Shown: positions 42,140 through 54,309 of the stretch, in pieces | How positions within the stretch are numbered: position 1 is the stretch's first letter | How the letters are laid out: each line of letters starts with the position of its first letter | Source of the DNA: Glandiceps talaboti | Lineage: Eukaryota > Hemichordata > Enteropneusta > Spengelidae | DNA: 64,000 bases | Reading direction: 5' to 3' | Assembly (NCBI RefSeq): GCF_964340395.1 | Contig: NC_135553.1 | Location: 11,674,001 to 11,738,000 of the forward strand | Translations under genes and position numbers: made by a program | Notes under the pieces: model-generated | The model's database searches: none | What the model was told of the DNA's origin: nothing | The model's input: the letters and a program-made list of their open reading frames with translations, nothing else

Positions 42140-44738
42140 TAGATAGATAGATAGTGATAGTGATAGTGATACATTATTTTTATCTATTTTGGGGTTTTTT
42201 TGTGGGGGGGGGGGGGTTCTGCGCCAAATGTTGGCCAAACTGACGATCAGGGTAGGGGTGGGGCAGGGAGTTTATAAATTTATTCAATGCTAGATTAACT
42301 TAAAAATCAGAGATCATGTTTTGGACAGGTACAATCAGTTTGATGATAAAACGAATTTTTTTTGTACGTGGCATATACAAAATACTATTTTGTTACGAAA
42401 TTGAATGGACTTTTCGCTCTCTATCACAAGTGATCAAAATGGCCGGCCAGATGCGAGCCACGCCAAATGTGAGGCCAACTAAGGTACTCGTTGCGTACAT
42501 TCCATCGATGCAATGATACGAAATCATCCCAAATGTGTTAACCTTTTCACATAATTGGTTGCACACTTAGACTTGTTTCCTCTTGAACTCGTTGACTATT
42601 ATATAGATTTACCAAAAGAAAAACATTAAACATTCAAAATCTGTCCATGGGTCTGGCAAACATCGAAACAAAAAGAACGCTCTCCAGTGAATTCCGTGCG
42701 TCATATGCATATGCAATGTTACGTAACCTTTGGAAAATGTACGTACGTACACGGATTATGTGTAGACTGACGACGGCACGGGTCATCAAGACGCCGTTTC
42801 TTCTCAATTTCCCTGTCGCAAATCACGCGAGGCGAGAATTACAAAATGGGACACGTATTAAAGACATATTAAAACGATAATCAGATGTTTATATAAATCG
42901 TAAGCCAAGGAGATGTACTTGTAGTTCTCTAGTAAGACACGCCCGCGCCCAAGAAATGGTGATTTCACGTTACTTTTTTATGAATGGTCAAGCAAAGACT
43001 CGGGTGGGAAGAGATCTGTGACAGAGCTTCTACACCTACCGTACTAACGTACTCTTTCAAGATACACGGTGTTTCACTAGTGTCAGTAACGCTTGAAGTT
43101 CGATTGGCACAACAACAGGAGCATCTCAATAACTTTTCGACAGCAATCACTCGGCCGATGTCGGTCTCGTTTCTTCCACTTTCGATATCACTTTTTATTC
43201 TCGATGTTAATTAGCTATTCTTATTAGCTGACTACCGGTTTGTGAATATTTAGATATGCGAAATGATTATTTGCTTTAGTCTGACAAATTAGCATAACAA
43301 TAGAGATTACAAATACGTTGGGCGACATGATTGACTAACAGGGTAGGGACATCTTATTTCCATACAATCATTGTCACTGTTGTCAAAAATAATACATTGT
43401 TGTTTCTACGATATTTCGATCCTACCAAAAAAAACAGTAGCGATCCTAGCCTATGCCTGCCACATGTATTTTTGATGATTCACAATAGACGTCGAAGCGT
43501 TTCAAGTAATTTCCCGAACTTGAAGTTTAGTATGATTTCACGCACGGTGAGCCCGGTATTCTCAGCAATAAAAGTGACTGTCAGCGCATCATATAAATTA
43601 TAACCCACATGGTCAGAGTGAACACGCAATACGACACATTCCATTCAGTATCATAGTTTATCCAAAGAAAAAATACCTACATTGCTTTACTCAAAAAAGA
43701 CAACCATTTACATTTACTTGTATGTATTGTAAGTTTATGTACATAGTAATGAGTACATGGCGGCATTTTCAGACGGTAACGGTGCGGTTCGTGGCTAGCA
43801 TGATACTTAGTACCAGTGGCTTGAAAGGCAGTGACATTTCACACTATATATATATATATATATATATACAGCTTTTTTTTTTTTGAAGCGACACGAATTG
43901 ACAGTATCAATAGTCGATCGTCCATTTTGAATATATTTCGACGGGCCTGCAATGACTTTAGTCCATCCCTGCGATCTAATGGGTAGTTCTTGTGTAGTAA
44001 AAGCTTGTTCCGATCGATTTTCTAACGGCTACTTTTAAAATGAGTGTTATTTATCAGCGTCTTCACTATATCAACTGTATTTATATGACAATTACTGTGG
44101 GCCCCATTTGTAGCAATATTTACGGAGATATTTTTATAAAAACAATTCATTTATAAAAGTATCGCTTGTACCATGCCACGTAATAGTTATATAGAAAGAT
44201 TGCTAATGGCTTTGACTGTAACCATCTGGTATTTTTCTATTCAGTGATTTGAAAAGGAGAACAATTTTAATAATTATCTGAGATCTATAATTGGAATCCA
44301 GTCATGTAATCTAATTATTCATTCAGCTGTGCATATATTACCATATTAATAAAAAAAAACCCTCCCCTCCCGACCCCGTCATCACAACATTTCTAACTGT
44401 GTTGTCAAACTACAACACATCTATACTGTATACAGTGACATTTGATCAATGTGCGACCATTTCAGTGATTATGATTGTTATTACGGTCATGACACGTATT
44501 TCGTGTATTTTTTGTACTTCTTCAGACTGTCTTTACTCAGTAAATAAATTCCACGTCTTGGACTGGGTATACTATCATCTGTCAAACGAGAAGGCTATAC
44601 CATGGTATGCATCCATGGATGGCTATTATGTGATATAGTGGTTGAAAAAAAACGAGAGAAATTGTCGTCTGTAGGTGATAATTTTGTACGAACTCGTTGT
44701 CTGAAATTAAACTGGGATGGATCGTACCCAAGATCCAC
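41349..44738. other. Intergenic or intronic stretch, no gene seen
   Basis: Poly(G) at 41,491-41,509, a (TA)n-(TAGA)n microsatellite at 42,108-42,176 with a poly(G) at about 42,205, and (TA)n at 43,842-43,868. It may be intron of the minus-strand glycosyltransferase gene. Confidence 0.5.
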
Positions 44739-44940
44739 CACAGGGACACGTATATTGCTTAGATTGCCGATTTTTAGAGGAATATCGTACGAATTCTGCT
44801 GCTACAAATGTATCAATCTCTATTACTATACTAGTAGCACTCTTTTCTTCATACAGGTAGGAATATATAGTCAAAATGTTATTAAATTTAGTCTGTAGAC
44901 CTGGAAAACAACAATCTATGAAATATTACACGCCCCTATG
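44739..44940 (+). mobile_element. hAT-like MITE family F, copy 1
   Basis: 202 bases between perfect 8-base direct repeats AGATCCAC (44731-44738, 44941-44948). Starts CACAGGGACACGTATATTGC and ends TATTACACGCCCCTATG, which are inverted repeats over ~36 bases. An 8-base target duplication with CA-ended termini fits the hAT superfamily. Confidence 0.9.
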
Positions 44941-46311
44941 AGATCCACGATCGTAAGTGCGTGAGGTAGAGAGGGGTAGATGGTCGGGCCGAGGGTTCAC
45001 CATTACGTCTGTGATAACAAGCAGGAACAGCAAACACCCTGAGCGATTGGAGGGATTTCTCTTTAAAGTGGTCCCCCCAGGCAATGCCATGGCTGTACGG
45101 TATGTTCTCCCCTCTCTAAAAGAGACACCATTAGAATAATGACCAATCTTCATAGAGCCGTGATTAGAACTTAGAAGTATGTTACCGGCTAGAATTAATA
45201 AAATTACCAATGTATACTGTACAATTCGCCGGAAACACCCACAGAAATTCCTCGAAACGAAAGCAAAGACATAGCTGACTCACCTTTCCTGCCATAAAAA
45301 TGACGTATAGCACAAGGGGAATAAAACTGTTCTAAACGTTATCAAACTGACTGAGTTATACCACCATTACGTGGTAATTCGTTCACTCTGCAATTTCATT
45401 TCTTGCTTTGATTTTAAAACAATCCAGTCGGCATATTAAACGCGTTGGCTATTACACCTGGCAACCAAACACGTCACAACAAAAGAAAACACACCGTGTC
45501 ATATTGCAAGGGGTCAATATAAATTACGTAATACTTCGTGGAACCCAGACACTACACTGGTATTCAATGTGTGGAGTTGGTCAGCCAAGATGACAACGAT
45601 CAGACAACTTTTGAATTGATTTGAAATGTGTTCCACTTGTACATTATAATGCGACTATTTGATATCTGGAGAAGACAGAAGCTAGGCGACACATCTGGAG
45701 ATGTGGGAATCCAAAACAAACAAAATTGGGGGACATTAATTTTGTTACCCACTTGTTCCTATATTTTAATCAGTTTTCGCCGGGAACAACAATTTTGACT
45801 ATAAACCCATTTTATTTTGACTCACTTTTTATCTATTAAACTTTGCATTATTTTGCGATTTTGGTATGATCCCACCGCTGCCACCAGTTCCGAATCCTAC
45901 GGCTACCACATCCCGCCACTGCCACCGTCACAAATTAATATCATAATATATGAGTGAAATAATTGTTAGTTGTGGTTAACTGTTACTTTGTTCAAGCAAA
46001 ATGCCAACCTTGTGTCATTTAAAATCCAGACAAAATCTGACAAGTAACTCAGTGTGTACAGTGAGTGATAAACTTGATTACGTAAAGTGTACTCGGAGTT
46101 ACAGACTCTGGAGTAAACTCATACAATACAAGGGTCGAGTTAGGGTCGAGTCTGTTGTTTGCCTATCTAATGGTAATAGTGACACATTGACCATTGCTCC
46201 ATGAGTCACGATTATTGCAAGAATAATGAATTATAAATCATGTGGGCTTTTAATTTTTTTTTCATATCTGGGCCCAGCCGAAGTCAGTCTTTTTAAACTA
46301 TAGGGTTAATG

Positions 46312-46552
46312 CACAGGGGGCACGTATTATCGCTTGGATTGCCGTTTTCTTGAGAAAAAATCGTATGAATCATGCTGCTACAAATGTATCAATCTCTATA
46401 TAAGCTTACTAGTAAAAACAACACTAACTCTTTTTTAACACAACAACACTGTTTTTCCTTACTTACAAGTACGAATATATAGTCAAAAGGTTGTAATATG
46501 TAGCCTGTAGACCAGGAAAACAACAATCTAAGAAATATTACCCGCCCCTATG
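46312..46552 (+). mobile_element. hAT-like MITE family F, copy 2
   Basis: 241 bases between 8-base repeats GGTTAATG (46304-46311, 46553-46560). The ends CACAGGGGGCACGTATTAT and ATATTACCCGCCCCTATG are inverted repeats. It shares GCTGCTACAAATGTATCAAT with copy 1. Confidence 0.9.
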
Positions 46553-47929
46553 GGTTAATGTGACTATGGAGGGCACGGTCAACACACTTTTGCAAATATG
46601 CAGGGTCATCACACTTTCTGACCCCATTATTTCATTACGTCATATATAATATGTTCATACTAATACGAACAATCAACCTCTCCTAATGGAATTTATTTGT
46701 TTGAATATACTCAAATTCTTTGCATTTGCTTTTTAGTAAGTAAACACAAAAGACCCCTCCCCCATGTAAGATTAATGTAAAAGGGGGGGGGGGTACAGGC
46801 CCCCACCATAATAATATATGATTATTTTACAGACATTCGTTCATATATTCTGGCAGCGGACATTTATGGCGAAAGTACTAAACGTATTTATTTCTTAACT
46901 CTTTTTTTTATGAAGCTTAGTGAATTCAGTCTGATCGCCCATGGCAGCAATATCGTCTCCATTTAAATGGTGACATCCATTTATACCCCCTCGCTAGATA
47001 TCAACTTGAAATTGGCCCGGTCCCTAGATCACTGGCTATGTACCTGGAACCACATGTGCATCATGCATGTACATATATAATATGGTCCATCCGTTTCATG
47101 CTAGTTTTCACTGGCTTTGTTTCATACTACCACTCAGAAACCAAAAGAAACTGTACATAGTATGTTACATTATAAATAACAAATAATAAGAAAATAATGT
47201 CCCACTATGGCCACACGCGGTGTATGTTATCTCAAAATTCCTCACGGCAATACAAGTGTATTACTTTTTAATAACAATTCATTTTTTTAAATATTTTATT
47301 TAAAAAAATATTTTATTAATTTTTGTATAAAACATTTTATAGGTTACACAAGGGGTTTATATTTTTAAAAAATGGTCGGGTCGTTTAAAGGAATAAAAAA
47401 AGTGAAGAGTTTAGTCTTTATTAATTTTTTAGTACTTCAACCAGGAGCCTAGCTTGGTGTCGATGCTTTCCGAAGTGTTACCATGACTTACCAACGTGAT
47501 ATTGACACGGTCCCTTGCTACACCTGGAACCATGTAAGTGTCATAACTTGAAATTGTTGTATGGCGCTATTTTCATATATTCACATACACCTTTGATACT
47601 ATTTCTAAATATCCTCACAGTGATGATGAACACCTTTCTTTACTCCATGGAAGGTATTATCAAAAAACATTTAAGGGCACCTACTATCATTTTTTCTCAG
47701 AAAAAGAGAGTTTAGTGATGAGGACATCACATTTTAGATAAGATGGAAGAATGTCATGACTTTGGTATTTTAAAAGATAGCGTGTCTGAAAAACAATTGT
47801 TCTCATGGCGTCCTTTTGTTTCAAATTCACGGACGGTCATATTACTTGTAAGGGTCACTTTGGTAATTTACATACAGTCATGTCTCAGGACAATAGACAT
47901 TCCATGTTTTCCTGTAAAGTGATTTGTAA

Positions 47930-48276
47930 AATTCACTTCCAGCGAATATATTGTGGTTGTCTGATCAAAAACTGATACTCCAGTTCCAACTACAGTTTTA
48001 ACATGGTGACAGATTCAAAACCAAACTTTTGCTCAAGATTTAAACTAGACTATAATGACGTCATCGGTCTGGGTTTATCAGCCTGTTTGGGAAAGGGAGA
48101 TTAGACAGCGCCCACAACGGCTGGCCTGTCAGTCTAGATTCGTAAACTTGCTACTGCACTCCCTACAGATAATATTGACCACTAATTAACATATACACTG
48201 TCTTTTTATAAGTAACTGGCCAAAATTTAGTGAATATATCTTTGAAAAAAAAGGTCCCAGATGCAGCTAGTGGAGG
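47930..48276. mobile_element. MITE family E, copy 2, truncated, with an insertion
   Basis: Matches 36,270-36,474: TGATACTCCAGTT, TTTTAACATGGTGA, CTACAGATAATATTGAC and GCAGCTAGTG before a TTAA (48277-48280). The left terminal repeat is missing. About 100 bases near 48,042-48,145, bounded by CTAGACT and AGTCTAG, are absent from copy 1 and look inserted. Confidence 0.65.
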
Positions 48277-48425
48277 TTAAATATATATATATACGATGTG
48301 CATATATCTTATGACGAACACTCCCTGTTTTACAATGTAGCTGTCAACATGTAGCACCACGATACTTGTGTAGCATACACATCCCAACAACACAGACGTG
48401 CGCGTAACGCCTCCTCACTAAAAAC

Positions 48426-48543
48426 CACAGGCACTCGAATCAATGTGTATGATTTTTAAAAAATATATGTATGTAAATTACATGATTATATGATTAAAAA
48501 AAATATGTATGTAATTACATACACATTGATTCGAGTGCCTGTG
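48426..48543. mobile_element. 118-bp hAT-like MITE with perfect ends
   Basis: Direct repeats CTAAAAAC at 48418-48425 and 48544-48551. The left CACAGGCACTCGAATCAATG (26-base arm) is exactly complementary to the right end. The core is AT-rich with a second palindrome. Confidence 0.9.
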
Positions 48544-48867
48544 CTAAAAACAATCAATAAAAGCAAACAGAATTAAAACCAATCCACTTGAAACTCTTAT
48601 CTTCATATGACATGTATCATTTTTATGTACATGGTTCATGGCCATCGACACATATCACACACTACGCGCACTTATCATTTTATCGGGGCATGGAAGTGCG
48701 TTATACTTCCATGATCGGGGTTACGACTTGTTATATCAAGGTGAACCATAAAACAATCAGACTTAACCACTGGTGATATGATACAGTTCAGCAGTAACCT
48801 TATCACAACGCTTTGGCTAACCACTAAGTGTTTGTGGTTACAGACAACGTGACTGGACTTCCTGTCC

Positions 48868-49042
48868 ATATTTCATAGATTGTTGTTTTCCAGGTCTACA
48901 GACAAAATATAACAACCTTTTGACTATATACTGTATTCCTACCTGTAAGGGTAGTATAGAGATTGATACATTTGTAGCAGCAGGATTCGTGCGATATTTT
49001 CCAAAGAAAACGACAATCTAAGCAATAATACATGCCCCTGTG
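48868..49042 (-). mobile_element. hAT-like MITE family F, copy 3
   Basis: On the minus strand starts CACAGGGGCATGTATTATTG and shares GCTGCTACAAATGTATCAAT with the other copies. The outer ~14 bases of the far end (near 48,868) are missing, so no target duplication can be read. Confidence 0.85.
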
Positions 49043-49543
49043 TTACTGTGGTTACAAACAAAGTGGTTTGATTATTTACAATAACGATTGATTCATTTTG
49101 TATTTCCCGTAATGCAATGTATTTAGGGTTTGCAAGTGGTATAGTAACATGATTTAATTAAAGATTTGGAAAACAGACAGCCACAGTTGTATTGGCATGG
49201 CTTCTGGTAAGACCTAAAATGTATTGGAATAGGTGTTGTAATATCAGGTTACAATCATAGTTGTGTAACAGCTATGATTCTGAAAAGAAATTTTGGTTAC
49301 ACCAAAGATAGTAGTAAGAAACTCTTCCCAAACATCTATAACTTACAATACACTCCACTACATGGTCATTTGCTAATCTGGAATTCCTGCTACCAATATC
49401 AACATATACCCTGAAGAATTCTAAGTACGGAAAGTTACTCCTGTTGCTCGTAGTTTATTATCAGTCTGAATAAAACATTCTAACATCCTGGCCTTGCTAC
49501 CGTTTCTGATCTCAGAGAAAGTGGTTTCAGGCCAACATATGTA

Positions 49544-49772
49544 CAACCAGTAACACTGTAAAGCACTTTCTCTATGTGCTACTCTCGTTTATAGCATTCA
49601 TATCAAGTGTAAAAGTATACTGTTTCAATTGGTTTATTTATAAGCCTAGCATGTGACCTTTCCATAAATTTGGTAAATCTGCAAATGAAACAATATACTT
49701 TTACACTTGATATGGGTGCTATAAGCAACTGTGGTACATACAGAAAACGCTTTACTTTGGTGTTATGGGTTG
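49544..49772. mobile_element. TA-flanked MITE family B, copy 2
   Basis: 229 bases between TA (49542-49543, 49773-49774). Starts CAACCAGTAACACTGTAAAG and ends GGTGTTATGGGTTG. In opposite orientation to copy 1 and of nearly equal length. Confidence 0.88.
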
Positions 49773-51436
49773 TATTCACTCATATATGACACAATCATCA
49801 GAATACATCGAACACTGATAGTCAACAATATACAGAGAGTACAAAAAGTGAGCAACTGGAGACAGCCTTGAATCAATTACGTTCACCTTTGTAACCATTA
49901 GACCTATGCGCCAATTGGAAAGACTCCTCAGTTTTAACCAATGGACATTGGCCAAACATCGAATACTGCTAGGAAAGTCTTGCTGATCTAATCGAAGCTT
50001 TTCACCTTTCAAAGCCCTTGTCGGACTACGATAAACATTTGGTCGAGAATTTAAAATATGTCGGCACAGCACTGATTAGAACAGAAACAATAAAAGCAAA
50101 AGACCCAGATGGAGTTGCTTGTTGCCAACACAGTAGTAACTTCAAATAAATTCAAAATACCGACCACCTTCTTCAATGTCAAACACTTTGGTAGTCTGCT
50201 CCTGATCCTACCGCCACTATACATACACCCCCTACCAACACGTTGCTGTTCCACCAAGGTTATAGAGTTGTCAAAACACACTTCATAGATATATCCCTGA
50301 TTTATTAGTCTTTGAATAAACTTTTTGATGGTTGCCTATGCATGCTGCTTTTTGTAGAGACACTTGAAATCAACAAATAATGTGGGAAATTGTAATTACA
50401 AATCCATTTTCTGTCTGCACTAAAAAATTGAAAGATGGGTTCGTTTCAAATTACATTAGTACACACATGTACCACCGACTGTGGTATGTGATACGTGCCA
50501 TCAAAACTTTGACAAACACATCGCTAACACTGAGCTGAATTACTGAATGCTATTATTAGGAACAACTATATTGATGGTCTATACAATATACATAGGGTTG
50601 ATCTCAATACAGATTACCACATCACGCGATCAGTGACATGTGGCAACATTTCAAATAAAAAAAATGAAGTCGAATCAGTGCCAGTGGACAGCATAAGATT
50701 AACAGAACTGGTGTGTTTTTTTATCTCGAGTGTCATCGTCCAATTCAGTGTACTTTAATATTAGTTTGTACCAGAGTCTCATTTGGATGTTTATCTGATT
50801 ACTGAACTTCATTGCAAAAAGACAATCTATATGCAAATTAGTCACAAATATGGACGAATAGCGTTTAGAGCAATGGGATTCGCTGTACAATTACATGGCT
50901 ATATTACTTCTCATACGCCATAGCTTAGTATAGTATTAAAGCTCAATTTGTACTGGTATCCATATCCTCGTGGGGATTAGGAACAAACTGACACGGACCT
51001 ACCCTAAAAAAGTAATGTATAACCATTCTTACACATCTCCCAAAACGTATCGATTATGCAAATCACTTCTTTACTATGCAGACACTTACGGTCAAGTATA
51101 TAGCCACATGTAATCAATATTTGAAATACAAACCTCACGTCTACTCATTCTTAACATATTGTCCAATTCCAAACAAATTAGTATATGCAAATAAAGTCTT
51201 AGGTATGCAAGCTTCGTCAACATGCATCTAAGAAATTCTAAGAAATTCATCCTCGAGTGTTTTCCACATTCCCTTCAAAGTCAACTATATTGACACCGAT
51301 GTATTGGCCAATAGAAATCCAAGCTAAAGTTATCTCTTTTCGACCTCTTAGAAAACCGCCATTGGCTGGTTTGATTATCAACAGCATCAAAATTGTCATT
51401 AGGGATCCGGAGTCCATACAATAGTTTAATGCGCAA

Positions 51437-51437
<1 letters not shown>
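49773..51437. other. Stretch with no recognised feature
   Basis: Ordinary AT-rich sequence. The short open frames lack coding character. Confidence 0.5.
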
Positions 51438-51479
<42 letters not shown>

Positions 51480-51490
51480 TGGGGGGGGGT
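51438..51490. repeat. (GT)n microsatellite with poly(G) end
   Basis: About 40 bases of GT followed by GGTGGGGGGGGG. Confidence 0.95.
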
Positions 51491-52110
51491 GTTATAGCAA
51501 TTGTTCAACTGCTCTCAGTAAGACGTTTTCTACATGAAATAGAAAATTGTAGAAAATGAGGTATAGGAGATTTCTATTTGTTGATGCGTTGGGGTCAACA
51601 GAGGTTGAGTTTTTAAATCAATAGCGACGGGAATAATACAATTGGGGGGTCAATTGATGAACTCATTGCTTCACTCGATCAGATATGACACAATGGTCTA
51701 CATCGAACAATGAAACATTGTGTAAATTTTAACTAAAAGTTCTTGTGATATGAAATCAATACAGATAAAGGTTCAAACTCTTCTGTCAACCTTTACCATG
51801 TCACATGAAGTCCATATATATCTGTCACTGTCAGAGAGATAGCCCTGCTTCAACAAAATGCTTCAATGGTCATCTACTTTATCTGTATTGTACCAGATCG
51901 ATGTAATCTTTAGCCCTATGTCAGTTACATGTAACTATTCCCTGAATATAATAACCTTCGCACCCCAACATTGGTACTCTGTTCCCCTTTTCCATACAAA
52001 ATGTGCACGTTGCTCATGGGTACACTGTATGCTTCGAGTGACACACAACTGACTCTAGGCTGTTTGGTGACTAGTTCTTGGAAGATACCTAGTAAATACC
52101 TATCTACCTA

Positions 52111-52388
52111 CACGCACGCACGCACGCACGCACGCACGCACACACACACATATATATACATACATACATACATACATACATACATACACACACATACATA
52201 CATACATACATACATACATACATACATACATACATACATACATACATACATACATACAATACATACACTACATACACACACATACATACATACATACATA
52301 CATACATACATACATACATACATACATACATACATACATACATACATACATACATACATACATACATACATACATACATACATACATA
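52111..52388. repeat. (ACGC)n-(CATA)n microsatellite
   Basis: Five or six ACGC units pass into about 60 CATA units with a short break near 52,259-52,278. Confidence 0.97.
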
Positions 52389-52879
52389 CTACTAGAACCT
52401 CGCATACCAAATTTTCCACTAAATGTAACATTTGATGGACATTGACACATGTAACTTAATATGTCATAATCTGAATAACAAAGTATGTTCTACCAACCCA
52501 CTACCAAACCAAGTATCGAGTTTCGACTGATGGTGGTTGATAAGATCCTCCAGCACAAAAAACAGGAGATGATCAGTAGAAACATTTTACTTTCGCAAAT
52601 TTGAGATCACATGAAAATCTATGCAGTACATGTACATCCTATCAAATGGACTCGATAGCTAATTTCAACAACAAGTTAATGTTTACAATATAAGATAAAC
52701 AAAAATAACAAAAATAATAAAATAAAAGTGGCATTTTTCGTTATCAAAATTCTTTTAGTAAACATTAGTTATGAGCATAATAATAATCACGTAGCGTTCT
52801 TCAGCACATTGCTCGCAGAGCGGTTCACAATTATTACCCTCATGTATATCAATAACAGAACACCCCCTCCCCCTTAACT

Positions 52880-53045
52880 TTCTCAACTCCACGGGGAGCA
52901 AATAATCCACAGGTGGATTGGCTGGGGCACACTCGCGGTTTCCATCTTGCTCAAGGACTTTAGCAATTCAGAAACAAACGGCAGCGGCAAGGTTTGAACC
53001 GAGAACCTATAGAGTTCAAATCACCAGCTCTGACCATGTTATTGG
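52880..53045 (-). mobile_element. tRNA-derived SINE, copy 2
   Basis: On the minus strand CATGGTCAGAGCTGGTGA (A-box-like) and GGTTCAAACCT (B box) are followed by TTGTTTCTGAATTGCTAAAG and GAGCAAGATGGAAACC. The body matches the copy at 31,120. Confidence 0.7.
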
Positions 53046-53447
53046 GGATTTCATACTGTTCAATGGTTTCCCTATGGAGTACTACAACTTACTTTGTGGT
53101 ACGTACGACAGCCTCCATAGGGCCATTGCAGTAGTCTGAATAGATACTATGGGAACGAGTAGAATTTACGGGGGGGGGGCTTAGGAGGAAATATTTTAGA
53201 ACATTTCGCAACCCCTCCCTTTTGCGCTCTCAAAACATTTTACCCCCCCCCCCCCCATGAACCTAAAACTTTTCGTAGCCCCCCTCCTCCCAAAGGCTAA
53301 ACAGCTTTGTATTAAGCGATTTCCAAACATATGTGGGTTTTGCAAGGAGCTATTGGGCTATAACCTATATGCATACATTTAGCCAGAAGTGTTCCCCTTC
53401 ATCATTGATTTGGGGCAGAAACAGCATGATGATGGCGATTGGGGAGT

Positions 53448-53480
53448 GTGCCCCCCCCCCCACCCCCCCCCCCCCCCCCC
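53448..53480. repeat. Poly(C) tract
   Basis: About 33 bases of C with one A. It replaces the outer left end of the adjacent MITE. Confidence 0.95.
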
Positions 53481-53768
53481 GAGAGAAAGTAAACAATTGA
53501 ATTGGATTAATAACACTTGGCACAGCATGGTGGAAGAACAGAGACTTGTATTACATTCCACCATTTGATAAGAACAGTTTTATTGCCACTTTACATAATA
53601 GTTCACTGTTCACAAACAAATTTCCAGTTTCCTAGCATTTCATGTACACAAAGACTGCTCTTATCAAACCATGAAATATAATACAAGTCTCTGAACATGC
53701 TGAGCCAAGTGTTATTAATCTAATTCATTTGTTTACTTTCCATGTTTATAACAGGTTCCGTTCGTCCA
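53481..53768. mobile_element. MITE family D, copy 2
   Basis: Left AGTAAACAATTGAATTGGAT and TAATAACACTTGGC pair with GCCAAGTGTTATTA and its continuation at the right. The right terminus GTTTATAACAGGTTCC matches copy 1. The left terminus is lost into poly(C). Confidence 0.8.
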
Positions 53769-54054
53769 CGGTCTGATGTCAGCAGTAGTATATTGTCTAC
53801 ATTTAAACCTATAAAGCAATACACCCACAGACATTCATACAAGTCTAACAGCATACCCCCTCCGGGCGCAGGACATTCCTCCAGGCCGGACACCTCCAAG
53901 CTCAGGACGCCTCCTAGGAACATTATCGTGAAATGCTTTTGTTTATCCTTGTGTTGTTTGTGTATCAGACATTCGCTTGGTTATCAACTGCCTAATAATT
54001 ACATAGGTAATACAAGCCTTGTATTACCTGTGTAACTTGAAGGTAAACGGCTGA

Positions 54055-54059
54055 GAGAG

Positions 54060-54156
<97 letters not shown>

Positions 54157-54167
54157 GACATAGACAC

Positions 54168-54198
<31 letters not shown>

Positions 54199-54300
54199 TG
54201 TACATGTATGTATGTATGTATGTATGTATGTATGTATGTATGTATGTATGTATGTATGTATGTATGTATGTATGTATGTATGTATGTATGTATGTATGTG
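54055..54300. repeat. (GA)n-(CAGA)n-(ATGT)n compound microsatellite
   Basis: About 75 bases of GA, then CAGA units, irregular GACA/GAGA, then about 100 bases of ATGT. Confidence 0.97.
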
Positions 54301-54309
54301 AATGTGAAA

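Noticed and set aside
48050-48062. TGACGTCA as a promoter element
   Set aside because: It lies inside a block inserted into a MITE, far from any recognised gene start.
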